Source of the DNA: Bacillus sp. ISL-51
GTDB lineage: Bacteria; Bacillota; Bacilli; Bacillales; Bacillaceae
NCBI RefSeq assembly: GCF_018613535.1
Contig: NZ_JAGGQB010000005.1
Location: 124,001 to 188,000, forward strand
Reading direction: 5' to 3'
DNA: 64,000 nt
The notes beneath the pieces are model-generated. The model had not been told where the DNA came from. It worked only from the letters and a program-made list of their open reading frames with translations, and ran no database searches. The number at the start of each line of letters is the position of its first letter. The stretch's first letter is position 1. Shown piece after piece: positions 1-9,195 of the stretch. The position numbers and the translations under genes were made by a program.

Positions 1-661
1 TGACGCAAGGCACTTCAACCAAGCCTGCAACGGGGTCACACACGAGGCCGAGCATATTTTTAAGCGTAATCGCCATCGCCTCAGCTGATTGTTCGGGCGT
101 GCCGCCGGCCATTTCTACAATCGCAGCCGCAGCCATCCCGGAAGCTGATCCGACTTCTGCCTGACAGCCGCCGGCCGCTCCTGAAATACTCGCATTATTC
201 GCAACGACAAAGCCGAAAGCACCGGCTGTAAAAAGAAAGCGGATCATTTGTTCTGTCGTCGGGTTCAGCTTATGCTTTACGGCAAATAAAGTCCCCGGCA
301 CAACACCCGCCGAGCCGGCAGTCGGAGTCGCACAGATCGTTCCCATCGCAGCATTGACTTCATTTGTCGCTACAGCTTTTGAAACGGCGTCTAAAATAAG
401 ATTGCCTGACAGGCTCTTTCCTGATTGAATGTACGCCTGAAGTTTAACCGCATCTCCGCCTGTTAATCCGGTTTGGCTTGTAACGCCATTAAGCCCTTTT
501 TCGACTGCGGCTTCCATGACGGAAAGGTTGCGCTCCATTCCTTGAAAGATTTCTTCTCTCGTTTTTTGGGTAACTTCCATCTCTTGCGTAATCATGACTT
601 CTGAAATCGGAATTTGTTTTTCTTTTGTGATTTCGATTAATTCTTTTACATTACGAAACAT
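1..661 (-). CDS. sdaAA: L-serine dehydratase alpha chain (partial, 3' end beyond left edge)
   Basis: This is the N-terminal 220 residues of the catalytic subunit of the iron-sulfur L-serine dehydratase, which deaminates L-serine to pyruvate and ammonia with SdaAB. The reading frame stays open to base 1, so the 3' end is missing from the window. The translation starts MFRNVKELIEITKEKQ and contains the family's glycine/alanine-rich segments (TPTAGSAGVVPG, ASISGAAGGCQAEVGSASG) and the CDPVAGLVEVPC stretch; Cys residues there are typical of the Fe-S dehydratases. The start at 661 is chosen because GGAGG lies 8 bases upstream. The gene follows sdaAB by 20 bases, which fits a two-gene unit. Function is by family recognition. 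Confidence 0.93.
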   Translation of the reverse strand, partial: MFRNVKELIEITKEKQIPISEVMITQEMEVTQKTREEIFQGMERNLSVMEAAVEKGLNGVTSQTGLTGGDAVKLQAYIQSGKSLSGNLILDAVSKAVATNEVNAAMGTICATPTAGSAGVVPGTLFAVKHKLNPTTEQMIRFLFTAGAFGFVVANNASISGAAGGCQAEVGSASGMAAAAIVEMAGGTPEQSAEAMAITLKNMLGLVCDPVAGLVEVPCV

Positions 662-681
662 GTCATATTCCTCCTGACTTT

Positions 682-1344
682 TTAGTCAGCTATCTTAGTA
701 ACCTGAATAATATTCGGCAGTGTTGAAAGTTCGTCAAGCACTTCTTCATCAATATTCTGATCGACTTCAATCGTCATCAGCGCAAGCTGGCCGACGTCTT
801 TGCGGGCAACTTCCATATGGCCGACATTGATGGAGAATTTCGCAAGCACATTGGCAACCCCCGCAATGGTGCCGAATTTATCATTATGGACCACTAAAAT
901 GGCCGGGTGGTTTCCTGAAAGACGCAGGTCAAAACCGTTTAATTCCGTTATTTCTATTTTGCCTCCGCCGATTGAAATACCGGTAAGGGCAAGCTCTCCC
1001 TCATCATCCGAAATGACGATGCGCGCCGTGTTCGGATGAACGGGCACGGCATCTTCAGTGCGGAACTCTACATGTATGCCCTTTTCTTCAGCGATTTGAA
1101 TCGCTGTTTTAATTCGTTCATCAAATGTATCAAAATCAAGCAGGCCGCCGATAATGGCGACGTCAGTGCCATGTCCCTTGTACGTTTCCGCAAACGATCC
1201 GTAAAAGGATACAACGATACGCCGGGGCTCCCGCCTGAATAAACTTCTGGCCACTCTGCCGATCCGTGCGGCTCCTGCGGTATGTGAGCTGGATGGGCCG
1301 ATCATTACCGGACCGATAATATCAAAAACGCTCCTATACTTCAT
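682..1344 (-). CDS. sdaAB: L-serine dehydratase beta chain
   Basis: Small subunit (220 residues) of the two-chain L-serine dehydratase, partner of SdaAA just downstream. The N-terminal half carries the serine dehydratase beta signature, including the IGPSSSHTAGAARIGR segment near residues 16-31. The C-terminal part (about 145-220) is an ACT-type regulatory domain, visible as NDKFGTIAGVANVLA followed by the strand-rich LALMTIEVD stretch. ACT domains usually bind amino acids; here that is family knowledge, not something the sequence proves. The ATG at 1344 is preceded by AAGGAGG about 10 bases upstream. A candidate promoter sits at 1389-1417, so sdaAB-sdaAA may be transcribed separately from yloV. 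Confidence 0.95.
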   Translation of the reverse strand: MKYRSVFDIIGPVMIGPSSSHTAGAARIGRVARSLFRREPRRIVVSFYGSFAETYKGHGTDVAIIGGLLDFDTFDERIKTAIQIAEEKGIHVEFRTEDAVPVHPNTARIVISDDEGELALTGISIGGGKIEITELNGFDLRLSGNHPAILVVHNDKFGTIAGVANVLAKFSINVGHMEVARKDVGQLALMTIEVDQNIDEEVLDELSTLPNIIQVTKIAD

Positions 1345-1388
1345 GGTGTTTGTTCCTCCTTATCGTCACTTCTTCAGCGCTTTTCTTT

Positions 1389-1417
1389 AGACTAATTGAT
1401 CATTTATAAATTGGCAA
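1389..1417 (-). promoter_or_regulatory. candidate sigma-A promoter for sdaAB-sdaAA
   Basis: On the minus strand TTGCCA (1412-1417) and TAGTCT (1389-1394) are separated by 17 bases, 45 bases upstream of sdaAB and after the yloV hairpin. The -35 is good (5 of 6), the -10 poor, so this is a weak call. Confidence 0.4.
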
Positions 1418-1459
1418 GCCGGCGCACTGCCGCACTGGCGCAGGTAAATAACGGCATAA

Positions 1460-1489
1460 GAATAGAAGGGCCTGAAAGCCCTTCTATTC
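1460..1489 (-). terminator. hairpin at the end of yloV
   Basis: A perfect 12-bp stem (GAATAGAAGGGC and its complement, short loop) lies over the yloV stop codon at 1484-1486. On the minus strand it is followed only by TTATG, so the T tract is weak. It may stop transcription inefficiently or protect the 3' end of the message. Confidence 0.65.
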
Positions 1490-3151
1490 CGCCGCAAATA
1501 TATATGGGTACAGAGGCTGTCTGCCGTTATGGATTTCAACCTCGATATCGTCGTAAACGCTTGTGAGATAATCTCCGAGTTTCTCAGCTTCTTCTTCTGA
1601 TGCGTCCTCTCCATACAAAATGGTTACGATTTCATCTTCTTCCCCAATCATTTCATCAAGCAGCAATTTTGCGGCAGAAAGCCGATCGCCGGCGCTGCCG
1701 ATAATCGAGCTGTTTAAAATTCCGATAAAATCACCTTTTTTAATATCCTTGCCGTCTATGTGGGTATCCCTGACAGAGTAGGTCACCTGGCCGCTTTTCA
1801 CATGCTGTATCGCTTCAAGCATGCCGGCCTCATTCACCCCTGCCGGCTGCTCGGGATTAAACGCAAGCAGCGCAGCCATACCTTGAGGCACCGTTTTAGC
1901 CGGAATGACAATTACCTTTTCCTCAGCAACACTCGCCGCTTGATTGGCTGCCATCACAATATTCGAATTGTTCGGAAGAATGAAAACCGTTTCCGCGTTT
2001 ACAGACTTTACGGCCTCAACAATATCTTCAGTGCTGGGGTTCATCGTCTGCCCGCCTTCAATGACATGTGACGCGCCGATGCTTGTAAACAGTTCAGAAA
2101 TGCCTTCCCCCATGGCCACAGTCACGATTCCAAAAGGTGTTCGCGCCGCCTTCGAGACGCCTGCCGGCTTCTGCTCCCCGGCCTCTTGGCTGAGAATGGA
2201 GGTATGCTGTTCCCTCATGTTTTCAATTTTGATTTTGATTAAATCACCGTAACGCTGTGCCAAATTGAGCACGTTTCCCGGTTCCTCGGCATGAATATGG
2301 ACTTTTGCCAGCGTATCATCGGCAACGACCAGCAATGAATCGCCGAAACGGCTCAGCTCGTTTCTGAACGTATCTTCACTGAACGTTCGTTTATCTTGGT
2401 CCAGCCTTACCATAACTTCTGTACAAAATCCGAATTCAATATCTTCTGTACTCAGCATGCTCTGCGCGCTTTTATGATGCTCGGCATTCACCATATCGTC
2501 GAGCGCCGGCAGAACCGCTTTTTTTGAAACGGTTTCGCCTTTTAATGAAGATAAAAAGCCTTCATATACACAAAGCAGGCCTTTTCCGCCGCTGTCAACG
2601 ACACCGACGTCCTTTAAAACAGGGAGCAGGTCCGGCGTGCGGTTCAGTGACGCTTCCGCTTCTTCAACGACCGCCTCCATTAACGCAATGATATCGGTTT
2701 CTTCTTTGGCTGAGGCGACCGCTTTTTTAGCCGCGTCTTTCGCCACCGTTAAAATTGTTCCTTCAACCGGCTTCATCACCGCTTTATATGCCATATCCAC
2801 TCCAGCTTGAAGAGCCGCGGCAAATTCTTTGGCGTTTATTTCTTTTTTGTTCTCAATGCTTTTTGTGAAGCCTCTGAATAATTGGGACAAGATCACCCCT
2901 GAGTTCCCTCTGGCTCCCATAAGCAGGCCTTTTGACAAGGCGATGCCGACTTTGCCGATTTCAGGTGAGTCAAGGTGCTCAACTTCCCTCGCGCCTGATG
3001 ACATGGATAAATTCATGTTTGTTCCGGTATCGCCGTCAGGCACAGGAAATACGTTCAGCGCATCGACTGCGGATGCGTTTTGAGACAATGTCTCAGCCCC
3101 CGCCAGAATCATTGCCGCAAAAGCTCTCCCATCTAAGTTTCGTCTAGACAA
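1484..3151 (-). CDS. yloV: YloV / FakA-type fatty acid kinase subunit, dihydroxyacetone-kinase-like
   Basis: A 555-residue protein of the YloV/FakA family, the ATP-binding subunit that phosphorylates fatty acids held by DegV/FakB-type carriers for phospholipid synthesis. The N-terminal DhaL-like domain (about 1-200) shows NVFPVPDGDTGTNM, where the Asp residues coordinate Mg-ATP, and MGARGNSGVILSQ. The C-terminal part is the DAK1-like/FakA C-terminal domain. The start is TTG at 3151, the only in-frame option: GGAGG lies 7 bases upstream and an in-frame TGA is just beyond. The ATG a few bases upstream is in another frame and stops after four codons. It follows yloU by 15 bases, as in B. subtilis. 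No carrier gene is in this window. Confidence 0.93.
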   Translation of the reverse strand: MSRRNLDGRAFAAMILAGAETLSQNASAVDALNVFPVPDGDTGTNMNLSMSSGAREVEHLDSPEIGKVGIALSKGLLMGARGNSGVILSQLFRGFTKSIENKKEINAKEFAAALQAGVDMAYKAVMKPVEGTILTVAKDAAKKAVASAKEETDIIALMEAVVEEAEASLNRTPDLLPVLKDVGVVDSGGKGLLCVYEGFLSSLKGETVSKKAVLPALDDMVNAEHHKSAQSMLSTEDIEFGFCTEVMVRLDQDKRTFSEDTFRNELSRFGDSLLVVADDTLAKVHIHAEEPGNVLNLAQRYGDLIKIKIENMREQHTSILSQEAGEQKPAGVSKAARTPFGIVTVAMGEGISELFTSIGASHVIEGGQTMNPSTEDIVEAVKSVNAETVFILPNNSNIVMAANQAASVAEEKVIVIPAKTVPQGMAALLAFNPEQPAGVNEAGMLEAIQHVKSGQVTYSVRDTHIDGKDIKKGDFIGILNSSIIGSAGDRLSAAKLLLDEMIGEEDEIVTILYGEDASEEEAEKLGDYLTSVYDDIEVEIHNGRQPLYPYIFAAE

Positions 3152-3166
3152 TACTCATCCTCCTCA

Positions 3167-3529
3167 CTACGGGTTCGTTACACGTACTCCTTGGACATAA
3201 ATATTTACAGAATCCACTGCAAGTCCGATTGTTTGATTTACTGTGTATTTTACTTTCGTCTGAACATTGTAGGCTACCTCTGATATTTTTGTGCCGTAGC
3301 TGACAATAATGTACATGTCGATATGTATTTGTTCTGCTTCCTGGCGGACATGCACGCCTCTTGCGAAGTTCTCTTTCCGGAGGATTTCAGACAAACCGTC
3401 TTTAATCTGGTTTTTTGAGGCCATCCCCACTATTCCGTAACAGTCAATGGCAGCGCCTCCGGCAACCATTGCGATGACTTCGTTGGATATATCAATCTGT
3501 CCGTATTTTGTCTTCATTTCAATGGACAC
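3167..3529 (-). CDS. yloU: Asp23/Gls24 family protein YloU
   Basis: A 120-residue Asp23/Gls24 family protein, essentially collinear with B. subtilis YloU. In this family small alpha/beta proteins are associated with the cell envelope or alkaline stress; the exact role of YloU is not known to me. The sequence has the family's central pattern with VAGGAAIDCYGIVGMASK near residues 22-39 and YIIVSYGTKISEVAYNVQ near 72-89. The start is GTG at 3529, because GGAGG lies 7 bases upstream; the ATG four codons later would be too far from it. The gene is first in a yloU-yloV unit, and a candidate promoter lies at 3565-3593. Confidence 0.93.
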   Translation of the reverse strand: MSIEMKTKYGQIDISNEVIAMVAGGAAIDCYGIVGMASKNQIKDGLSEILRKENFARGVHVRQEAEQIHIDMYIIVSYGTKISEVAYNVQTKVKYTVNQTIGLAVDSVNIYVQGVRVTNP

Positions 3530-3564
3530 ACAAGTTCCTCCTTCGGGTGCATAGAGTTATAGTT

Positions 3565-3593
3565 ATTCTACTATATGTATTCCATTATGAAAA
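3565..3593 (-). promoter_or_regulatory. candidate sigma-A promoter for yloU-yloV
   Basis: Minus-strand TTTTCA (3588-3593) and TAGAAT (3565-3570) with a 17-base spacer, 36 bases upstream of the yloU GTG. The -10 is good and the -35 weak. Confidence 0.5.
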
Positions 3594-3606
3594 GAAAAGA
3601 TACAGA

Positions 3607-3640
3607 CAGCAACATTGCAAGAAGAAATGTTGCTGCTTTT
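3607..3640. other. inverted repeat between divergent yloU and rpmB
   Basis: CAGCAACATT (3607-3616) and AATGTTGCTG (3626-3635) form a near-perfect 10-bp stem, followed by CTTTTA on the plus strand. It looks like a small terminator or operator between two divergent promoters. Nothing in the window assigns a function. Confidence 0.5.
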
Positions 3641-3681
3641 ACATGTCAAGTGATTTTTCTTGAAAGTAGGGTAAACAATAG

Positions 3682-3710
3682 TTGCAAACGGTTTTTAGCT
3701 GTGGTAAATT
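3682..3710 (+). promoter_or_regulatory. sigma-A promoter of rpmB
   Basis: TTGCAA (3682-3687), 17-base spacer, TAAATT (3705-3710), with a TG element just upstream of the -10. It lies about 80 bases before the rpmB start. Confidence 0.75.
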
Positions 3711-3728
3711 ATTTAAAGTATTGTATAA

Positions 3729-3977
<249 letters not shown>

Positions 3978-3986
3978 GCAAAAATG

Positions 3987-4020
3987 AACGCCTGCCCCTT
4001 TTATGCGGCAGGCGTTTTTA
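3987..4020 (+). terminator. rpmB terminator
   Basis: Stem AACGCCTGCC / GGCAGGCGTT followed by a run of T, 10 bases after the rpmB stop. It faces the convergent spoVM end and could act in either direction, but the T tract is on the plus strand. Confidence 0.9.
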
Positions 4021-4053
4021 TGTGTTCAAAGAGGGCAATTCAGCTTCTGAGGC

Positions 4054-4134
4054 TTACTCTTTTCTAAATGAGCTCAGCATCGCCCGGACAATTCCTCCTA
4101 AAAACTTCGGCAATTTAATGGTATAAAATTTCAT
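4054..4134 (-). CDS. spoVM: stage V sporulation protein M (26 residues)
   Basis: A 26-residue gene encoding MKFYTIKLPKFLGGIVRAML followed by SSFRKE. SpoVM is an amphipathic peptide that recognises the convex forespore membrane, anchors SpoIVA and so starts spore-coat assembly. The helix-breaking Pro9 and the alternating hydrophobic/basic pattern of the family are present. Compared with the B. subtilis peptide as I remember it, only positions near the C terminus differ. The ATG at 4134 follows a strong AGGAGGGG. The gene lies between thiN and rpmB, as in B. subtilis. Expression in the mother cell under sigma-E is known for B. subtilis; I could not assign a convincing sigma-E promoter in the 86 bases upstream. 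Confidence 0.97.
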   Translation of the reverse strand: MKFYTIKLPKFLGGIVRAMLSSFRKE

Positions 4135-4220
4135 TTTTGTCCCCTCCTATAAGTCCCGTATCCGCTGCGTTCATCACTTTAGGATTCATGGTTTTTCCGT
4201 ATATGGCAGAAGCCGCTTTT

Positions 4221-4865
4221 TTAATCCGCGCTCCTTACCATTATTAATATGCCTTTTGCAAACGAAAAAGTACCTCGTGAATGAATGAGTTCGTTACTAA
4301 TACATAGTGTGGAACCGAGGGTAATATGACAATTATTCAGCGGATATTTGAAACCTTCCAGGGTCAGGCCGTCTGCGGCTTCCGTAAAGGGGATAAATGA
4401 AATATAGCGTTTGTCGCTTCTTGCATCAAGCGTATAACACCCCGGAGCGAACATTTGAATTTCATTCTGCCGGTCTATCAGCCTGATGGAGGCGTTTGTT
4501 TTTAAGCCTTTGTAAAGAAGCTGAATGTTCCCTAAAAAGTGGTCGGCTCTCCCGCCCGTAACACCGAACATGTGAATGTTGTTCGCATCCATCTTTAAAG
4601 CCCAGTCAAGGGCCAGCTCAAGATCGGTCTGATCCTTTTCTGCCTGAAAGACATGCAGGCCGGGCGCCGCTTTTTCAATTTGCCCGCGCTCCTTATCTGT
4701 TATGCTGTCAAAATCGCCGAACGCTTCTTTCGGAATCAGCCCGGCTTGTAAGAGAGTGACCGTACCCTTATCCACTCCGACCCACGTCGTATCGCTGTCC
4801 GTATACTTGGTCAGATCAGGGATGAGCTCAGGAGGGCCGCCTGCAACGATATTGATTGTATTCAT
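4221..4865 (-). CDS. thiN: thiamine pyrophosphokinase
   Basis: A 214-residue thiamine pyrophosphokinase (formerly YloS), which makes thiamine pyrophosphate from thiamine and ATP. Visible features are the N-terminal MNTINIVAGGPPELIPDL, the acidic GDFDSI motif near residues 50-55, KDQTDLELALDWAL near 77-90 and the GVTGGRADH loop near 100-108; the aspartates of these motifs bind Mg and nucleotide. Length equals the B. subtilis enzyme. It follows rpe after a hairpin at 4893-4926. It is functionally linked to ylmB elsewhere in this window, which salvages the pyrimidine half of thiamine and sits behind a TPP riboswitch. Confidence 0.96.
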   Translation of the reverse strand: MNTINIVAGGPPELIPDLTKYTDSDTTWVGVDKGTVTLLQAGLIPKEAFGDFDSITDKERGQIEKAAPGLHVFQAEKDQTDLELALDWALKMDANNIHMFGVTGGRADHFLGNIQLLYKGLKTNASIRLIDRQNEIQMFAPGCYTLDARSDKRYISFIPFTEAADGLTLEGFKYPLNNCHITLGSTLCISNELIHSRGTFSFAKGILIMVRSAD

Positions 4866-4892
4866 ATGGCTTTCCTTTCTCTTTCAACCAGG

Positions 4893-4926
4893 AAAAGAGC
4901 CTATTCGGCTGACGCCGGGCTCTTTT
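4893..4926. terminator. bidirectional hairpin between rpe and thiN
   Basis: AAAAGAGCC and GGCTCTTTTT pair around a GC-rich loop. A run of T follows the stem on the plus strand and a shorter TTTTCC follows on the minus strand. As it sits between co-directional rpe and thiN, it may attenuate rather than end the transcript. Confidence 0.55.
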
Positions 4927-4931
4927 TCAGC

Positions 4932-5585
4932 TTATTTGCCGCTTCGGATATCAGAAATGGCTTTTTTTCGGTCCGCTTGATTATAAACGGCAGAACCGGC
5001 AACAAGCAGATTGGCGCCCGCTTCAGCACATAAAGGCGCTGTTTCTTTATTGACGCCTCCGTCCACCTCAATTAAAAGCTCAGTTAAACCTCTTTCCTCG
5101 GCGAGCTGTTTGACTTCACGAATTTTCGGAAGGACTGAATGAAGGAAAGTCTGCCCTCCGAAACCGGGATTAACCGTCATTAAAAGCACGAGATCAAGCT
5201 CGTCGATGATATGCTCGATCATTTGGACAGGCGTGTGCGGATTGAGCACGACTCCCGCCTTCACTCCCTGCTCTTTGATCAATTGAACGGTCCGGTGAAG
5301 ATGCGGGCACGCTTCAACGTGGACAGACAATATATCCGCTCCCGCTTTCGCAAATGAAGGAATGTAGCGGTCGGGATTTTCAATCATCAGATGCACATCA
5401 AGCGGCAGATCTGTCACCGGACGGACCGCTTCAACGATAAGCGGCCCGATTGTAATGTTAGGGACAAAATGGCCATCCATGACATCAATATGGATATAGT
5501 CCGCCCCTCCCTTTTCCACGTCTTTAATTTCCTCGCCTAATGAAGCAAAATCGGCGGAAAGAATTGATGGCGCAACCTTCATCAT
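4932..5585 (-). CDS. rpe: ribulose-phosphate 3-epimerase
   Basis: A 217-residue TIM-barrel enzyme that interconverts ribulose 5-phosphate and xylulose 5-phosphate in the pentose phosphate pathway. The metal- and substrate-binding pattern is complete: [11 protein letters not shown] at the N terminus, [17 protein letters not shown] near residues 32-48, [13 protein letters not shown] near 63-75, [12 protein letters not shown] near 136-147 and [10 protein letters not shown] near 172-181. The gene begins one base after the rsgA stop, so the two are probably co-translated from one message. Two adjacent ATG codons are possible starts; 5585 has GAGGT at a suitable distance and gives the usual length. 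Confidence 0.97.
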   Translation of the reverse strand: MMKVAPSILSADFASLGEEIKDVEKGGADYIHIDVMDGHFVPNITIGPLIVEAVRPVTDLPLDVHLMIENPDRYIPSFAKAGADILSVHVEACPHLHRTVQLIKEQGVKAGVVLNPHTPVQMIEHIIDELDLVLLMTVNPGFGGQTFLHSVLPKIREVKQLAEERGLTELLIEVDGGVNKETAPLCAEAGANLLVAGSAVYNQADRKKAISDIRSGK

Positions 5586-5586
5586 A

Positions 5587-6477
5587 TTAATACCTCGGCT
5601 TTCTGTCTTTTATTTCCTGCATGAATTCTTTGTAATGCTCATAGCGGTACGGCTGGATTTCTCCTTCTTCTACCGCTTGCTTCACGGCGCATTTCGGCTC
5701 CTTCAGATGCAGACAGCCCCTGAATTTGCACGCAGCGCTGTTTTCTCTGATATCAGGAAACGTGCTTCCTAACTCTTCCTCTCCTACGTCTGTAAATTCC
5801 AGCGAACTGAACCCCGGTGTGTCCGCCACTAAACCGCCGGACGTATGAATGAGCTCCACGTGGCGTGTCGTATGCTTCCCGCGGCCCAAATGAGCGGAGA
5901 TTTCGTTTGTTTTCAGCTCAAGCTCCGGGCTGATCGCATTTAACAGCGATGATTTTCCGACACCGGACTGTCCGGCAAATACCGTCGTCTTATTCGGGAA
6001 GTGTTTAGCGATGGCGGTTAAGCCGCTGTTTTCTTTTGAAGACGTAACATATACGTCATACCCGATCTTTTGATAGTCTTTCACATAAGAAAGAATGGCT
6101 TCTTTCGTTTCCTGGTCTTCGGCTAAATCCATTTTGGTAATGCAGATGATCGGGTTAATGCCATTGGCTTCAACGAGAACGAGAAAACGGTCCAATAAAG
6201 ACGTGCTGAACGCCGGCTGGACGGCTGAGAAGACGAGAACTGCCTGATCGACGTTAGAAATCGGCGGCCTGATCAGCTCGTTCGTTCTTTTTTTGATTTC
6301 TAACAGATAGCCTTCTTTGTCGTTTTCAGCCTGATACACAACGTAATCGCCGACAAGAGGCGTTATTTTATTTTTTCTGAAGATGCCTCTTCCTCTGCAT
6401 TGAATGATGCTGTCTTCAGATTTATCCAATACGTAATAAAATCCGCTTAATGCTTTAATAATTTTGCCCTCCGGCAT
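5587..6477 (-). CDS. rsgA: ribosome small subunit-dependent GTPase RsgA (CpgA)
   Basis: A 296-residue circularly permuted GTPase (YloQ/CpgA) that acts late in 30S subunit assembly. An N-terminal OB fold (about 1-65) is followed by the GTPase domain in permuted order: ITKMDL (G4), then [12 protein letters not shown] (G1, Walker A), then DTPGF (G3). A C-terminal zinc motif is visible as C...CLHLKEPKC. The start at 6477 (MPEGKII) is chosen because GGAGG lies 6 bases upstream and the length matches B. subtilis; an upstream TTG would add six residues without a proper site. In B. subtilis the protein is a substrate of PrkC, the gene just upstream. Confidence 0.96.
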   Translation of the reverse strand: MPEGKIIKALSGFYYVLDKSEDSIIQCRGRGIFRKNKITPLVGDYVVYQAENDKEGYLLEIKKRTNELIRPPISNVDQAVLVFSAVQPAFSTSLLDRFLVLVEANGINPIICITKMDLAEDQETKEAILSYVKDYQKIGYDVYVTSSKENSGLTAIAKHFPNKTTVFAGQSGVGKSSLLNAISPELELKTNEISAHLGRGKHTTRHVELIHTSGGLVADTPGFSSLEFTDVGEEELGSTFPDIRENSAACKFRGCLHLKEPKCAVKQAVEEGEIQPYRYEHYKEFMQEIKDRKPRY

Positions 6478-6491
6478 ACGGTCCCTCCTTG

Positions 6492-8435
6492 TCAATCTTT
6501 ATCATCCTTCGGGTATTCAATCGTTTTGTAGCTGACGACTTTATGGTTTACCATCACTTGATAATACCCTTTTTGTCCCTGTTCAATCTTCAGCTTGATC
6601 GTTTTTTCCGTCGGCTCTTTTATTTTAAACGTCTCATACGTATCAGAAATGCTGTGGTCTTTATCATCGATTGCGATTTGGACCTCAAGCTCGTCCCCTT
6701 CCTGATCCGGTTCGTAAGGAATGCTGATTTTTTCTTTTACCGTCTTGGCCGGCTTTTCCTCAGGCCCGAGCGAAAATGTAACTTTGACATCGCTTCCCGG
6801 TTTCACCGCCGCCCCTGCTGACGGCTCCTGTTTGATCACTTGCCCTTCCGGCACGTCATCTGAATGGGATTCTTTTTCAACCAGGTTCAGACCGTTATCC
6901 TCAAGATACCCTGAAGCCGCCTCTTTACTGTATGTTTTTAAATCTCTGAGCGTAATGTCCGCCGGACCGATACTGACCGTCAAGTTCACTTCGTCATCAC
7001 CCGCGACCATCTCGGTGCCCGCTGACGGGTCTTGATCAATAACGGTTCCCGCATCACTGGCATCATTCACTTCTCTTACATTCACATGCTTGAAGCCTTT
7101 TTCCTTTAATGCTTCTTTCGCTTTGTCAATTGAACGGCCTTTTACGTCAATCAGCTCTGTTTTCGCCTTCCCTATACTTTTGTACAATTTTACAGAAGAA
7201 CCTTCTTTTACGGTCGAACCCGCTTTAGGGTCAGTTTTGACCATTAAGCCCTCTTGTACTTTTTCATCCTCGATGTCCGTTACATCAGAATCCGCCTGCA
7301 GCCCGATCTTTTCAAGAAGCGCTTCGGCCTTTTCGTACTCCATTCCTTTTACGTCAGGAACGCTGACGTCTTTTGGCATAAACAGAGACGGGAACACGGT
7401 GACGGCAAGGACAGAGGCAGTTATGAGAACGAAGCAGACGGCTAAAAGAATCCACGGCCATTTCCGCTTTTTCTTTTTCACAGGTTTTTCATCATCATCT
7501 TCAGCCTGCTTTTGCGGTTCTGGCGGCGTGACGCCCGAACCGTCCGTAATAACGGGTATCGCTTTTGTCATTTCCTCGTCATCTTGCACAGAAAATCTTT
7601 CTTCATTCAGCCTGTCGGCATCGAAAGCAGTTCTGATGTCTTCTTCCATGTCTTCCGCGCTTTCATAGCGGTGAAACGGATCTTTGGCGGTCGCCTTTAA
7701 AATAATGTTTTCGACGCTTTGGGGGATGGAAGGATTCCACTTTTTGGCCGAAGGTGTTTCTGCTTGAAGATGCTTTAACGCAATGCTGACGGCCGATTCC
7801 CCGTCAAAAGGAATTTTGCCCGTCAGCAGCTCAAAAAGCACGATGCCAAGCGCGTAAATATCGGATTTCTTAGTTGCCAATCCGCCTCTTGCCTGCTCGG
7901 GAGACAGGTAATGGACAGATCCCAAGACAGAATTTGTATGGGTGATCGTGGTCGAGCTGAGGGCGGTGGCAATGCCGAAATCGGTCACCTTTATATGCCC
8001 CATATGATCGATTAAAATGTTGTGCGGTTTAATATCCCGGTGCACGATATGATTTTGATGGGCATGGGCGATGGCTGAAACGATCTGCTCCATAATCGAC
8101 AGCGCTTCCTTCGGATGCAGCGGCCCGTGTGTTGTTATGTATTCCTTCAGCGTCATGCCTTCCACGTATTCCATGACAATATAATAAATATCGCCTTCTT
8201 CCCCGATATCGTAAATGCTGACGATATTCGGATGATCAAGGCTTGATGCCGACTGCGCTTCTCTTCTGAAACGCCTGATAAAATCATTGTCATTCACAAA
8301 GTCAAACCGCAGAATTTTGATTGCGACTTCACGTTCAAGAATGATGTCCTCAGCTAAATAAACGTTTGCCATTCCGCCGCCGCCTATCGGCCGGAGAATA
8401 TGATAACGCCCGCTGATCCGCTTGCCGGTTAGCAC
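6492..8435 (-). CDS. prkC: PASTA-domain Ser/Thr protein kinase PrkC
   Basis: A 647-residue membrane Ser/Thr kinase that senses peptidoglycan fragments. In B. subtilis it triggers spore germination and phosphorylates RsgA and EF-Tu. The Hanks kinase domain occupies about 1-275: glycine loop GGGGMA, Lys40 in VAIK, HRD with catalytic Asp134, and DFG Asp152. A basic stretch precedes one transmembrane helix at about 327-349, and three PASTA repeats (about 355-570) plus a short extracellular tail follow. The start is GTG at 8435, with GAGGGTGA upstream inside the end of prpC (7-base overlap). Kinase and phosphatase are thus translationally coupled, as in B. subtilis. Confidence 0.97.
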   Translation of the reverse strand: MLTGKRISGRYHILRPIGGGGMANVYLAEDIILEREVAIKILRFDFVNDNDFIRRFRREAQSASSLDHPNIVSIYDIGEEGDIYYIVMEYVEGMTLKEYITTHGPLHPKEALSIMEQIVSAIAHAHQNHIVHRDIKPHNILIDHMGHIKVTDFGIATALSSTTITHTNSVLGSVHYLSPEQARGGLATKKSDIYALGIVLFELLTGKIPFDGESAVSIALKHLQAETPSAKKWNPSIPQSVENIILKATAKDPFHRYESAEDMEEDIRTAFDADRLNEERFSVQDDEEMTKAIPVITDGSGVTPPEPQKQAEDDDEKPVKKKKRKWPWILLAVCFVLITASVLAVTVFPSLFMPKDVSVPDVKGMEYEKAEALLEKIGLQADSDVTDIEDEKVQEGLMVKTDPKAGSTVKEGSSVKLYKSIGKAKTELIDVKGRSIDKAKEALKEKGFKHVNVREVNDASDAGTVIDQDPSAGTEMVAGDDEVNLTVSIGPADITLRDLKTYSKEAASGYLEDNGLNLVEKESHSDDVPEGQVIKQEPSAGAAVKPGSDVKVTFSLGPEEKPAKTVKEKISIPYEPDQEGDELEVQIAIDDKDHSISDTYETFKIKEPTEKTIKLKIEQGQKGYYQVMVNHKVVSYKTIEYPKDDKD

Positions 8436-9190
8436 TTGTCTTCACCCTCTTTTGCATGTAAAGCAAGCTCAAGCAAAACTGCGGTAATATTATCCTCGCC
8501 GCCGTTTTGATTCGCTTTGTCGATGAGCAGGTCAACTTTTTCTTGAGGCGGAGATTCGGCTTGAAGCATTTGTTTTAATTCATCATCTTCAATTTTATTC
8601 GTCAGTCCGTCAGAGCATAAGAGAAGCTGATCTCCGTCAGAAAGCTCAAATGAACGGGCATCAGCACTGATGTTTTCATCTGTTCCCAGTGCCCGTGTCA
8701 GAACATTTTTTCGCGGATGATGCTCGGCGTCTTGTTTAGAAATTTCCCCCGTGCGGACAAGTTCATTGACAAGGGAATGGTCTTCAGTAAGCTGAATGAA
8801 ATCATCCTCTTGAAGCAGATAGCATCTGCTGTCTCCAATATGCGCAACAGTGACAAACTTCCCCGTAAATAACACACACACGATGGTCGTTCCCATTCCC
8901 CGGCATTCTTCATGCGCTTTGGCATGATCATATATCCGGGTATTGGCCTGCTGAATCCGTTCTTTCAGCCACACCTCGCATTCAGACGGCAGGGAAGGAA
9001 CCGTTTCTGCCTGGTTCCATTGCTCCTCCATGGCCGCCACAGCCATCTTGCTCGCTACATCTCCGGCAAGATGGCCGCCCATGCCGTCGGCGACAACCGC
9101 CAATACTAAATCTTCTTTTCTGAAAATACCCGCATCATCTTCGTTATGCTGGCGGATTTTACCTGTATCTGTTTTTAAGGCTGTAATCAA
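8429..9190 (-). CDS. prpC: PP2C-family protein phosphatase PrpC
   Basis: A 253-residue PPM/PP2C Ser/Thr phosphatase that reverses PrkC phosphorylation. The metal-binding motifs are all present: RQHNEDD near the N terminus, [34 protein letters not shown] and [10 protein letters not shown] place the start at TTG 9190, because GAGGTGA, an excellent match to the 16S tail, lies just upstream and the protein then begins [10 protein letters not shown] like the B. subtilis one. The longer GTG reading from 9199 adds three residues and has no ribosome site. The gene begins five bases after rlmN and overlaps prkC. Confidence 0.95.
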   Translation of the reverse strand: MITALKTDTGKIRQHNEDDAGIFRKEDLVLAVVADGMGGHLAGDVASKMAVAAMEEQWNQAETVPSLPSECEVWLKERIQQANTRIYDHAKAHEECRGMGTTIVCVLFTGKFVTVAHIGDSRCYLLQEDDFIQLTEDHSLVNELVRTGEISKQDAEHHPRKNVLTRALGTDENISADARSFELSDGDQLLLCSDGLTNKIEDDELKQMLQAESPPQEKVDLLIDKANQNGGEDNITAVLLELALHAKEGEDKC

Positions 9191-9195
9191 CCTCT

